Below are positions 1-6,736 of a stretch of 26,077 nucleotides of DNA, piece after piece. The stretch covers positions 1-26,077 of the IMG/VR virus record IMGVR_UViG_3300005265_000062, one strand, 5' to 3'. Made by a program: the position numbers and the translations under genes. The notes under the pieces were generated by a model. That model did not search any database. It was given only the letters and a program-made list of their open reading frames with translations, and was not told the DNA's origin. The DNA comes from a virus. The first letter of the stretch is position 1, and each line of letters starts with the position of its first letter.

Positions 1-104
1 GTGGCATTGTCTGGTCTGTGATAATAAGATCGAAGTCAGCCGGTCTGGCCCGGAATAGTTCCAGGGCATCTATAGGGCTGGTCCTTGTTGTTACCCTGTA
101 TCCG
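1..104 (-). pseudogene. Host response-regulator receiver domain, partial, interrupted by the phage
   Basis: The minus-strand frame starting at 103 reads without stops to the window edge. It gives GYRVTTRTSPIDALELF and then, further on, DLIITDQTMP. This is the middle of a CheY-like receiver domain, and the Asp in IITDQTMP is the usual phosphoacceptor. Upstream in the same frame a TGA appears at 109-107, only one codon before the conserved Gly-Tyr, so the receiver homology ends abruptly at about 104. The gene continues beyond base 1, and its 5' part should lie on the far side of the phage. The style resembles C-terminal receivers of hybrid histidine kinases in Desulfobacterota. Domain identity is fairly secure; the host inference is weak. 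Confidence 0.7.
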
Positions 105-108
105 TGTC

Positions 109-152
109 AGATGAAACTCATTCTGCGACACAGTGCAACGAATTCTGCGACA
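109..152. repeat. Two adjacent 22-bp terminal repeats, candidate transposase binding sites (R1/R2-like)
   Basis: Bases 109-130 and 131-152 form two head-to-tail 22-bp units with 16 of 22 positions identical. Both end in the exact core ATTCTGCGACA (120-130 and 142-152). Mu MuA binding sites are 22 bp, and R1 and R2 at the Mu right end are adjacent. Here the units lie directly inside the point where the host receiver gene is broken, and the presumed terminus at 105 begins TG. The repeats are seen directly; their role is inferred from Mu. Confidence 0.65.
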
Positions 153-180
153 AAAATCCCGGGGGCTGGAGTAAGGGCGC

Positions 181-217
181 AAAAAACCTGTTCGCTCTCG
201 ATGCTTCGAGCGACAGG
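181..217 (-). terminator. Rho-independent terminator of the late/DGR transcription unit
   Basis: On the minus strand the arms CCTGTCGCTC (217-208) and GAGCGAACAGG (197-187) form a stem with one bulged base and a 10-nt loop, followed immediately by six T residues (186-181). It starts 21 bases past the stop codon of the reverse transcriptase and lies just inside the phage end, so it would stop late transcripts before they enter host DNA. Confidence 0.8.
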
Positions 218-238
218 TCATTTCACCCCTTATAAATC

Positions 239-1306
239 CTAGCAAATTGTGCTTTTTCTTGAAGCGACCTCCCTCCTCAACACAACCTCACCCAGAAGCT
301 TCTTCTTTAAGCGATATGAATTACAATGTCTCGCATGGCCAAGCCAGCTCTGAATGCTAGCGTTCACCCGGTCTAGGGAAATCTCACCCTCGCCATATAG
401 CCTTGCGTATTTTCTCAACTTCCGCCTCATATGTTTTTTGGATCTCACACGCAGGAGACGGTGTGTGGGCCAGATGCGGTATCCAAGAAAATCTATACCT
501 CGGCTTTTTACCGGGAATACCTGGGTTTTGCCATTAGGCTGTAGAAATAAACGGTCTGCCAGGAAGTCGACTATTTGCTTACGCAAATAATGTAAATACG
601 CCTTATTGGCCCCTAAAATTATAAAATCGTCCATATACCGCACATAAAACCGCTCACGCAGATCATATTTAATAAACTCATCAAGTTCATGAAGGTAGAT
701 ATTAGCAAAAAGCTGCGAAGTAAGGTTTCCGATAGGAATGCCCTTAGGTTGGCTATTGTTTACTCGCTTGGCCGAGTCAATTATTTCATCACAAAGCCAA
801 AGAGTATCCTGACAGGCAATGCGTTTGCGTAAAAGGGCCTTTAATGTGGCATGGTCTATACTCGGAAAATATTTTGCAATATCCCCCTTCAAACAATAAA
901 CTCGACCCCATCGCCTTTGTGCTCGACGCAAGAATGCCTGCGTGCGATCCGCCCCAGCATGAGTTCCCTTCCCAACGCGACACGCATACGAATCATGAAT
1001 AAATCGACACTCCCATACGGGCTCAATTACAGATACCAAAGCATGATGTATCACCCGGTCGCGGAAGGGTAGCGCTGCCACCAGCCGGGCCTTCGGTTCA
1101 TACACATAAAATGTGCGATACTCCCCCGTGCGGTAAATTTTCCAGATCAGCTCATTTTGAAGTTGTATCAGATTCTCCTCCAAGCGTTGCCGAAACCGCA
1201 GTATTTCACCTCGGTATCGTTTGCACCGCCGGGCTTTGAGATATCCTTGGTATAAAGTCTCAAAATCATATATCTTGGGAAAGAGATTGTTATATGTTTT
1301 AGCCAT
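239..1306 (-). CDS. DGR reverse transcriptase
   Basis: This 355-aa reverse transcriptase copies the TR RNA with errors at adenines and feeds the cDNA into the VR of the target gene. Visible motifs in order are GDIAKYFPSID (first catalytic Asp, about residue 142), the PIGNLTSQLFANIYL block (about 191-205) and the catalytic YMDD box (224-227), then FLGYRI in the thumb region. The IGNLTSQ form of motif 4, in place of the QGxxxSP of group II intron and retroviral enzymes, is typical of DGR reverse transcriptases. The length fits the family. The frame is open up to 1354, but the ATG at 1306 (MAKTYNNLF) fits the family N-terminus better; there is no strong ribosome binding site. It is the last gene before the terminator and phage end, and the TR lies immediately upstream. 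The identification is very secure. Confidence 0.96.
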   Translation of the reverse strand: MAKTYNNLFPKIYDFETLYQGYLKARRCKRYRGEILRFRQRLEENLIQLQNELIWKIYRTGEYRTFYVYEPKARLVAALPFRDRVIHHALVSVIEPVWECRFIHDSYACRVGKGTHAGADRTQAFLRRAQRRWGRVYCLKGDIAKYFPSIDHATLKALLRKRIACQDTLWLCDEIIDSAKRVNNSQPKGIPIGNLTSQLFANIYLHELDEFIKYDLRERFYVRYMDDFIILGANKAYLHYLRKQIVDFLADRLFLQPNGKTQVFPVKSRGIDFLGYRIWPTHRLLRVRSKKHMRRKLRKYARLYGEGEISLDRVNASIQSWLGHARHCNSYRLKKKLLGEVVLRREVASRKSTIC

Positions 1307-1455
1307 ATTAAAAATGCGGCGGGATGGAGGTTCGATGCCTACTACTCCATCCATGCCTGTTTAATTATTTCGGCGCTTGGCCGTGGATCTGGGGCCCTTT
1401 GTTTGTTGCACTGGACGATGCCCCGTGGGCGCACCGCCTTCTGGCTGTCATACAG

Positions 1456-1570
1456 AGCGGGGCGGAAGCCGATGTTCGTGTTCGTGTTCGAGCGCAGATT
1501 GTTGAGATTGAGAGCAAAAACGCCCGCCTGCACGCCATTGTTCCAATTCCCGCCACGGAGGGCCAACCGC
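1456..1570 (-). repeat. DGR template repeat (TR)
   Basis: This 115-nt non-coding copy of the target gene's 3' end lies in the 287-nt interval between avd and the reverse transcriptase (1307-1593). I see no credible protein gene in that interval. Read in the VR frame it would encode nine AAY (Asn) codons, the usual adenine-rich design that makes codons mutable without producing stops. It has 22 adenines on the minus strand, and 11 of them are substituted in the VR at 2004-2118; no other base differs. The TR RNA probably extends into flanking avd and RT sequence, as in Bordetella phage BPP-1, but its ends cannot be read here. Confidence 0.95.
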
Positions 1571-1593
1571 CACTTGCGCCTCAGACCCGAGCT

Positions 1594-1929
1594 TTATTTC
1601 CTTAAAGACTTAAACCATCCGCCTATCATTCTGCCTATTTCATCAATATGCCGACTCCAAATCTCGTACTTTTTGAAAGGAAGGAAGCCAAGCTCTTTAG
1701 ACAAGCGGACTTGTGACCTCAATAGGTCTAAATCTGCATCCGTATCCTGCATTGTCGTCTTTTTAAAATAACGCCTATTACATATGATGATATGGCGTAA
1801 AAGCCGCCACATAGTGTTTTTTATTTCAGCAGCCAGCGTAAATTTCTCAGATTTTGGGAATTGTTTTAGCGCTATGTAACCATAAGCGATCATATCTTCA
1901 CATTTCTGCCGGATTTTGAGGTCATCCAT
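1594..1929 (-). CDS. avd: DGR accessory variability determinant (Avd)
   Basis: This is a 111-aa, basic, all-helical protein. Avd forms a pentameric barrel of four-helix bundles that binds the reverse transcriptase and TR RNA and is needed for mutagenic cDNA synthesis. The sequence starts MDDLKIRQKCEDMIAYGY and carries the family's pattern of a KFTLAAEIK segment, an RLLRHIIICNRRY segment, and LGFLPFKKYEIWSRHIDEIGRM near the end. Length matches known Avd proteins (about 110-130 aa). The frame is open up to 2094 through the VR, but that extension is VR sequence in another frame, so the ATG at 1929 is chosen. It sits between VR and TR, the standard DGR position. Confidence 0.9.
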   Translation of the reverse strand: MDDLKIRQKCEDMIAYGYIALKQFPKSEKFTLAAEIKNTMWRLLRHIIICNRRYFKKTTMQDTDADLDLLRSQVRLSKELGFLPFKKYEIWSRHIDEIGRMIGGWFKSLRK

Positions 1930-1946
1930 CTCTTGTCTAATATTTA

Positions 1947-1968
1947 AGTGCCTGCTATCGCAGGCACT
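1947..1968 (-). promoter_or_regulatory. DGR target-recognition hairpin/cruciform downstream of VR
   Basis: A perfect 9-bp inverted repeat AGTGCCTGC / GCAGGCACT (1947-1955 and 1960-1968) encloses a 4-nt loop that reads GATA on the coding strand. Phage DGRs carry a DNA hairpin of this size just 3' of VR, with a GRNA tetraloop, which stimulates retrohoming. GATA fits that consensus. It lies 35 bases beyond the end of the VR homology, between the target stop codon and the avd start. Confidence 0.8.
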
Positions 1969-1991
1969 CCAGATTACCAGGAAATCAGATT

Positions 1992-3008
1992 TCAGAAAAC
2001 ATAAGCGGGGCGGAAGCCGATGCTCGTGTCCGGGCTCGAGCGCAGACTGCCGAGACTGAGAGCAAAAACGCCCGCCCGCACGCCATAGTGCCAATTCCCG
2101 CCACGGAGGGCCAACCGCTCATCAGCCGCGTTAAACCAGTAGCCATCGTACCCATATGTCCCGGTGCCTGTCGCATCTGACGACGCCGGTATCCCAAGTC
2201 CGGTCCAGTTATCGCCAGTGCGCAGAGTAAGAATCCGATGTCCCGACGTCATGCCACTCGTAATATTAGTTGCGGTGTCGATCCAGCTCGCCTCTGCGGT
2301 GCCGAAGTCATTGCCGGGGGCAGCCCCATCCTTGTCTGGCATAATTTTTGCGACACCGTCTACAATCTTGAGCCCATCGACCCACTCCCACACATTGCCA
2401 TTTAAATCAGCAATTCCATACGGTCCGTGGTCGTGATTCCAAGTATCCGGGCCACTGCCTGTGTATGTGCGGGCAGTTCCAGATACGCCTTTCACAATGC
2501 CCGTTTGCGTCGGTACACCACATTCGCGTGGCTCATCAACGTCTTCAAGGTAATGGTTATTTCCTCGCGGCATAGTGCCGTTTTCGCGGCACCACTCCGC
2601 GATTGCTGCCCACTCAGCATTGGTCATGAGGTGCCAGCCTGTCCCTTTATTCGTGCATCGGGTTTTCGAATTATCAAAATTGATTGAAGTCTTTGGGTCT
2701 TTGTAGGGAAGCGAATATGCCCGCGTGCCGTACTCAAAAGCCTGATACTTTCCAATATAGATACATGTTGCCAACCCTGATTCGCCAAATGCCTCGTCGC
2801 ACCGAAATGCAGGCATGGCCTCCCCATACTCGCCGGCAGGCGCACCAGCTGGCTTAGAGAGCCCCACATCCGTGAAATTGAATCGTGGAATGCGCACCAT
2901 CACGCTCGGCAAGTCAACATCATCAAAAATGACCGTATTGCGCCCGCCGCTCAATGCTTCGATGATATTCTTGTAATTATCCCAAAAGCTGTAATCTAGC
3001 AATCCCAT
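1992..3008 (-). CDS. DGR target protein, FGE/C-type-lectin-like tail tip ligand
   Basis: This 338-aa protein has a C-terminal part (from about residue 140) carrying formylglycine-generating-enzyme/C-type lectin hallmarks: GWHLMTNAEWAAIAEWC, then DLNGNVWEWVDG, then ALRGGNW and a GFRPA end. This is the fold used by most DGR targets to display variable residues. The last 39 residues are the VR. Ten positions differ from the TR-encoded version (307, 308, 311, 318, 320, 321, 325, 326, 327, 329). The N-terminal 100 or so residues are unrelated and probably anchor it to the tail. A strong AGGAGG precedes the ATG. It follows the tail hub and zinc-ribbon genes, so it is probably the receptor-binding protein. 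Target status is certain; the receptor role is inferred. Confidence 0.93.
   Translation of the reverse strand: MGLLDYSFWDNYKNIIEALSGGRNTVIFDDVDLPSVMVRIPRFNFTDVGLSKPAGAPAGEYGEAMPAFRCDEAFGESGLATCIYIGKYQAFEYGTRAYSLPYKDPKTSINFDNSKTRCTNKGTGWHLMTNAEWAAIAEWCRENGTMPRGNNHYLEDVDEPRECGVPTQTGIVKGVSGTARTYTGSGPDTWNHDHGPYGIADLNGNVWEWVDGLKIVDGVAKIMPDKDGAAPGNDFGTAEASWIDTATNITSGMTSGHRILTLRTGDNWTGLGIPASSDATGTGTYGYDGYWFNAADERLALRGGNWHYGVRAGVFALSLGSLRSSPDTSIGFRPAYVF
2004..2118 (-). repeat. DGR variable repeat (VR)
   Basis: This 115-nt gapless counterpart of the TR forms the 3' end of the target gene. It differs at 11 positions, all TR adenines: eight A-to-G, two A-to-C and one A-to-T on the coding strand. All changes alter amino acids. 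The final 19 bases on the coding strand (2022-2004, ending CGCCCCGCT) are identical to TR and GC-rich, matching the role of the IMH element where cDNA synthesis or integration initiates. Homology stops sharply at both ends. Confidence 0.95.
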
Positions 3009-3017
3009 AACACCCTC

Positions 3018-3257
3018 CTATATTTTGCCTATTTCGCTTCGTAGGTATTGAGATATTTCTCGTTTCTCTATTTTGCTCGTGCCACGCGGAACCCCATATT
3101 TATCCATAATGGGGGCAAAACTCAGCATTGCCCGATATCCACAAAAGGCGCACGAGAGATAATCCCGTTCGGGCAGGTCGCTATGAATTTGCACACTGTT
3201 TACGTGCCCGCAGCGGGGGCAACGGAGTTTTTCTATGCCGAGGAATATTCGCCCCAT
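3018..3257 (-). CDS. Small zinc-ribbon protein, unknown role
   Basis: This 79-aa protein has two CxxC knuckles, CPRCGH and CAFCGY, spaced like a rubredoxin-type zinc ribbon, followed by a charged helical tail. The start ATG overlaps the stop of the upstream tail gene by one base (TGATG), indicating translational coupling, and the DGR target starts 9 bases past its stop. Its position between the tail hub and the diversified ligand suggests an assembly or chaperone role for the tail tip, but nothing in the sequence proves that. A DNA or RNA-binding role is the alternative. Confidence 0.75.
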   Translation of the reverse strand: MGRIFLGIEKLRCPRCGHVNSVQIHSDLPERDYLSCAFCGYRAMLSFAPIMDKYGVPRGTSKIEKREISQYLRSEIGKI

Positions 3258-5899
3258 CAGTTTTCCACCGCAATTATCGTTAGGCAGTCGATTAACTTTT
3301 TTCGTCCAGACCCCAGTTGGTGTGATATCTTGAGCACCTCACAGACAAATCCTTTCATCGAATCGAGCGGATGTGTAATATCAATGATATCACCCGGCTC
3401 AATCTCCAGATTATCAAGAAATACCTGGAACCGTGGGCATCTGCGCACGACAGAATGATAGGACAACAAAAAATCACCCACATGCTGGGCCATTGCATCA
3501 AGCACGATTGCATCAAAAAAAAAGATGTCAGCCCTTCCTTTCCATTCTTTCTGGCCGTACTTCGAGATAGATGTGGCATCCGAGAAGTTCTTCACTGCCC
3601 TGTAATTCTTCGCCATGTTGCTATCTACGCTATGGTCTTTATCATAATAAATGTTGAAATTGTTAACCAACTCAGTCACCGGGCTTCTAGTGACTGAGAG
3701 GGAATCACGCTTAATCTCTTCTTTTAACAATGAATGCCCGCTGCTCTGCCCTATCTGTCGAACCATTAGCTTCGCTATTCCGTACGGTGTTACGAGAAAT
3801 CGGCTCCGGCACTGCAAGGCCAGCCTCATTAGCAAGTCCGCCGCGAGAATCGGCTTGTCGATGACTAGGGAAAATGCGTAAGAATATGTGGAGTAAAAAA
3901 GCCCCGCCGCATCAAAGGTTGTGAGGTCGATATCTCCGCTCGGTGCACCCAGGATTTCGCACCATAAATGCCTCAGTACGCAATCCGGCCGCTCAATCAG
4001 TGCGCCTGGCGTGCCAGTATATGAACCGCTTGCATCATCTTGATACCCGTCAATGTCTGCGGTAATTAGGTTTGTGATGTCCCCCCCTGCCAGTTGTGTA
4101 TTGTACTGAAAGTCATCGGTATAGCATGATTGCACTGCTCTCGAGATCACAAAGGCCTCCCCCCGCCCAAATTCATTGAGGCGCGAGGGGGTTTTCCTAA
4201 TGCTTGTCTGCCAGGAATTTTTGAGAAGTGTAAACGTGCTCGGCATGAGTGCTTGGGTATTCCCCGATGCATCTACCCATAGAACATTGATCCCGTCAAT
4301 CGCCATATAATGGGGCTTGCCTCCTATGATCGGATCCCCCCACTGTTGAAACTCCCAAGTAATCGTAATCGCAATATCAGAGAGCGTCCCTGATGGCGGA
4401 GAGGGAAAGATGACCGACCCGCTTGTATCGGCTACCGTCTGCGAAGAAATCTGGCCGCAGGGAACATTTATAGCCGCATAAGAAACCAGGGCGCCTCGCT
4501 GCACATAATCATCCACACTAGACTTGCAACGTACGGTCGCAGAAAGCACCGTGAATATGATTCCCTCCATGTTCCCGTTTCGCCAGCTAATGCTTTTCTG
4601 GGCACTGGTAGGCCAGGAGGTCTTTTTCACTACTAACGGAGAGCGGACAAACTGCGTCAGCGTGCCTTCGTCGTAGGTAGCGATCAACACTCCATCGAGA
4701 AAAAAATTCCTCTTTCCGGCAGGTATTCCAAATTGTCTAAATTCAAAGTTGTAGGTAACAGAGATATCCGTGAGGCTCCCATCCGGGGCAGATGGAAAGG
4801 TGATAGTCTGGGCATCATCATAATCTAAAATGTACCCATTGTGGTCTAGGGATTTCGCCCTTCCTATCGGTACATTTTCCGCCTCACGCGAGATAGTATA
4901 TTCTGTCTCCGCTAATGCTGCCCTCCTGAAATATGGCCGCTCGGGAAACGAGATGACCGCTCTCCCCCCATAGGCAGGATGCTGGTCACCTGTCTGACCT
5001 GTGTAAGCAGTGTATGCCGAGGGCTCCTGCTTTACTCCCGCGGCATATACGGCATTGATTGCTTTGACTGGATGCGCCATTGCGTATATATATTCACTAA
5101 CCACTTCCACTACTGCAGCGCCCTTGACGTGTAGTGTGGCTATGGAAGAATCCGCTCCCCTAATGCAGCCGGTTAACGTGTCGCCCGTCTTTCCTGTGTA
5201 GACAATTTTTTCTGTATCAATATATATCTTGCCTTCGGCTGGCAAGACCGATGCATCTGAGACTTTGATTGTCTGCGTTGCAGAATCGATGTCTGTACAC
5301 AGCGATGTAATTCCCGCCACCTCGATTGCTCGAAATGGCATCTTTTTGATGTGCCCATACCCGATGGGAAGCATTTTGCCGATATCGGCCGGTGCAGCCT
5401 TCGGGTAATTCTCGGCACAAATAACAAGGTTCTCGCCTATTAGGTGGTTGTACTTCGCGAAAATGCCCACGATGGTCAGGCTGCAGCTATATTCGTTATA
5501 TCTCGGTTGCCCCTGAATGATGCCCTTATATATTATCTCTGCTTCGGTGTAGCTGAGGCCTTCAAACCACTGATACACCTCTACCGTTACATTTTCCGGG
5601 GGGTCTTCATTCGTGAAATTATCGCTGAACCGGGGCTCTGTTGTGTTAATAAGCGTGAGCTGGAGGTCGGGTATTTCAAGCTCGCCGAGCACCCCTTTGC
5701 CGGGCGTCTGGCTTACCGCGCTATCGATATAGCTCCAATCCTGAAGCAACCCCGCATGGAAAGGGCCCCCTGGTGGGGTGACATCTCGATCCGAGATATA
5801 TCGCGGCGTGGAAAAGCCGAAGGTCACGAGATTGATTGGTTTCGGGCCATTGGCCCGGTTACTTCTTTCAGCATTGAAATTAGCGTTAAACGATCTCAT
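3257..5899 (-). CDS. Large tail tip/hub-like structural protein
   Basis: This 880-aa protein is encoded downstream of the tape measure and two small tail genes, where siphoviruses place the tail hub or tip attachment protein. The first 150 residues (NLVTFGFSTPRYISD, then a LQLTLINTTEPRFSD segment and FEGLSYTEAEIIYKGII) look like the N-terminal beta-rich part of phage hub proteins. The centre has two related segments, around residues 360-440 and 480-590, with the wording FPSAPDGSLTDISVTYNFEF and FPSPPSGTLSDIAITITWEF. This indicates an internal duplicated beta domain. The C-terminus (ILAADLLMRLALQCRSR, EIEPGDIIDITHP) resembles baseplate hub domains. It probably bridges the tail tube and the diversified ligand. 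The exact family is not assigned. Confidence 0.7.
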   Translation of the reverse strand: MRSFNANFNAERSNRANGPKPINLVTFGFSTPRYISDRDVTPPGGPFHAGLLQDWSYIDSAVSQTPGKGVLGELEIPDLQLTLINTTEPRFSDNFTNEDPPENVTVEVYQWFEGLSYTEAEIIYKGIIQGQPRYNEYSCSLTIVGIFAKYNHLIGENLVICAENYPKAAPADIGKMLPIGYGHIKKMPFRAIEVAGITSLCTDIDSATQTIKVSDASVLPAEGKIYIDTEKIVYTGKTGDTLTGCIRGADSSIATLHVKGAAVVEVVSEYIYAMAHPVKAINAVYAAGVKQEPSAYTAYTGQTGDQHPAYGGRAVISFPERPYFRRAALAETEYTISREAENVPIGRAKSLDHNGYILDYDDAQTITFPSAPDGSLTDISVTYNFEFRQFGIPAGKRNFFLDGVLIATYDEGTLTQFVRSPLVVKKTSWPTSAQKSISWRNGNMEGIIFTVLSATVRCKSSVDDYVQRGALVSYAAINVPCGQISSQTVADTSGSVIFPSPPSGTLSDIAITITWEFQQWGDPIIGGKPHYMAIDGINVLWVDASGNTQALMPSTFTLLKNSWQTSIRKTPSRLNEFGRGEAFVISRAVQSCYTDDFQYNTQLAGGDITNLITADIDGYQDDASGSYTGTPGALIERPDCVLRHLWCEILGAPSGDIDLTTFDAAGLFYSTYSYAFSLVIDKPILAADLLMRLALQCRSRFLVTPYGIAKLMVRQIGQSSGHSLLKEEIKRDSLSVTRSPVTELVNNFNIYYDKDHSVDSNMAKNYRAVKNFSDATSISKYGQKEWKGRADIFFFDAIVLDAMAQHVGDFLLSYHSVVRRCPRFQVFLDNLEIEPGDIIDITHPLDSMKGFVCEVLKISHQLGSGRKKLIDCLTIIAVEN

Positions 5900-5912
5900 C
5901 TCTTATGTGTTG

Positions 5913-6359
5913 TTATCCTACTGTGCCTACTGCTCGCATGACGCATTTATACGAATCGCCGCCAATGGCAGATACTTGCCATACGGCATCAGGATCTGTC
6001 CCGATAAGCCGAAGCTCAACGGGCATAGAGATAGACGCTACTATAATACCTGTTGCAGTGGCGTTTACATTATGGCTGCCACCCATTGAGGATTGGCCAG
6101 AAACTAGGTCGGTCCATGCCCCCCCTTTTGGCTTGTACTGCCAAGTCCAGGTTATCGAGGCGCTGATTGAGTCTGAGTACCACTGCCAGTAGAAATAGTA
6201 ATCTAACCATTCAGCGGTCCCTTCGTGACCGGGGTTAAATAGTGCTTGGTAAAATACGTCATTATTCGGATTTGTTATGGCTCGGGAGGAGTAGGCCCCA
6301 CCGGTGACAAGATTGTATGCGTTTTGAACCTTATCATAATAATCGAACAATACAGACAT
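5913..6359 (-). CDS. Hypothetical tail protein, aromatic-rich
   Basis: This 148-aa protein begins MSVLFDYYDKVQNAYNLV. It has no signal peptide or membrane segment. The middle is rich in Trp and Tyr (EWLDYYFYWQWYSDS, ITWTWQYKPKGGAW), followed by a beta-strand-rich C-terminus, as in small fibre or distal-tail accessory domains. It lies 13 bases upstream of the hub gene and 2 bases after the preceding tail gene, so it is part of the tail module. I do not recognise the family. Confidence 0.65.
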   Translation of the reverse strand: MSVLFDYYDKVQNAYNLVTGGAYSSRAITNPNNDVFYQALFNPGHEGTAEWLDYYFYWQWYSDSISASITWTWQYKPKGGAWTDLVSGQSSMGGSHNVNATATGIIVASISMPVELRLIGTDPDAVWQVSAIGGDSYKCVMRAVGTVG

Positions 6360-6361
6360 GC

Positions 6362-6736
6362 TTAGATTTCCTCGCGTAAACGTATAGTTCCGCTGTATAA
6401 TTGATGCGCCACTTCCGTAAGCGGGTTTTTCGTATTTAAGAGACGGACCGTATGGTCTACACCCTCCTCATCGGTATATATGAAGGTGAATTTGGGGCCA
6501 ACGACAACGTTTTTTAGCCAATTCTCAAAGTTATCGAAATCTGCCTGAGGTAGGCGATCAAAGCGAAGATTGTAGAATTGCTCTACGATGCCTTTATCGT
6601 ATGCATATAGCTGTCCGCCTTCGGAATACTCTGTAGAGACAGCCACTTGTACTGGGTCATCTACAGGAAAGCTCCTACCTTTAGAGAAGGTGAACGTCTC
6701 AGCTCCTTTGGTGAACCTTATATTAGGCATTGCCAT
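6362..6736 (-). CDS. Small tail protein after the tape measure (distal-tail/minor-tail-like)
   Basis: This 124-aa protein starts MAMPNIRFTKGAETFTF. Its beta-rich makeup with a conserved-looking FYNLRFDRLPQADFDNFENWL segment is like small proteins encoded immediately after the tape measure in siphoviruses, for example lambda M-like minor tail proteins. Its 5' end overlaps the tape-measure stop by 14 bases, indicating coupling. A role in joining the tail tube to the tip is inferred from position. Confidence 0.65.
   Translation of the reverse strand: MAMPNIRFTKGAETFTFSKGRSFPVDDPVQVAVSTEYSEGGQLYAYDKGIVEQFYNLRFDRLPQADFDNFENWLKNVVVGPKFTFIYTDEEGVDHTVRLLNTKNPLTEVAHQLYSGTIRLREEI

Noticed and set aside
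1324-1771. Open frames on both strands across the TR region
   Set aside because: They result from the TR being a copy of coding sequence. There is no ribosome binding site, and the TR acts as RNA template.
1930-2094. N-terminal extension of avd into the VR
   Set aside because: The added residues are VR sequence read in the wrong frame and are unlike Avd proteins; hypermutation of VR would alter them constantly.
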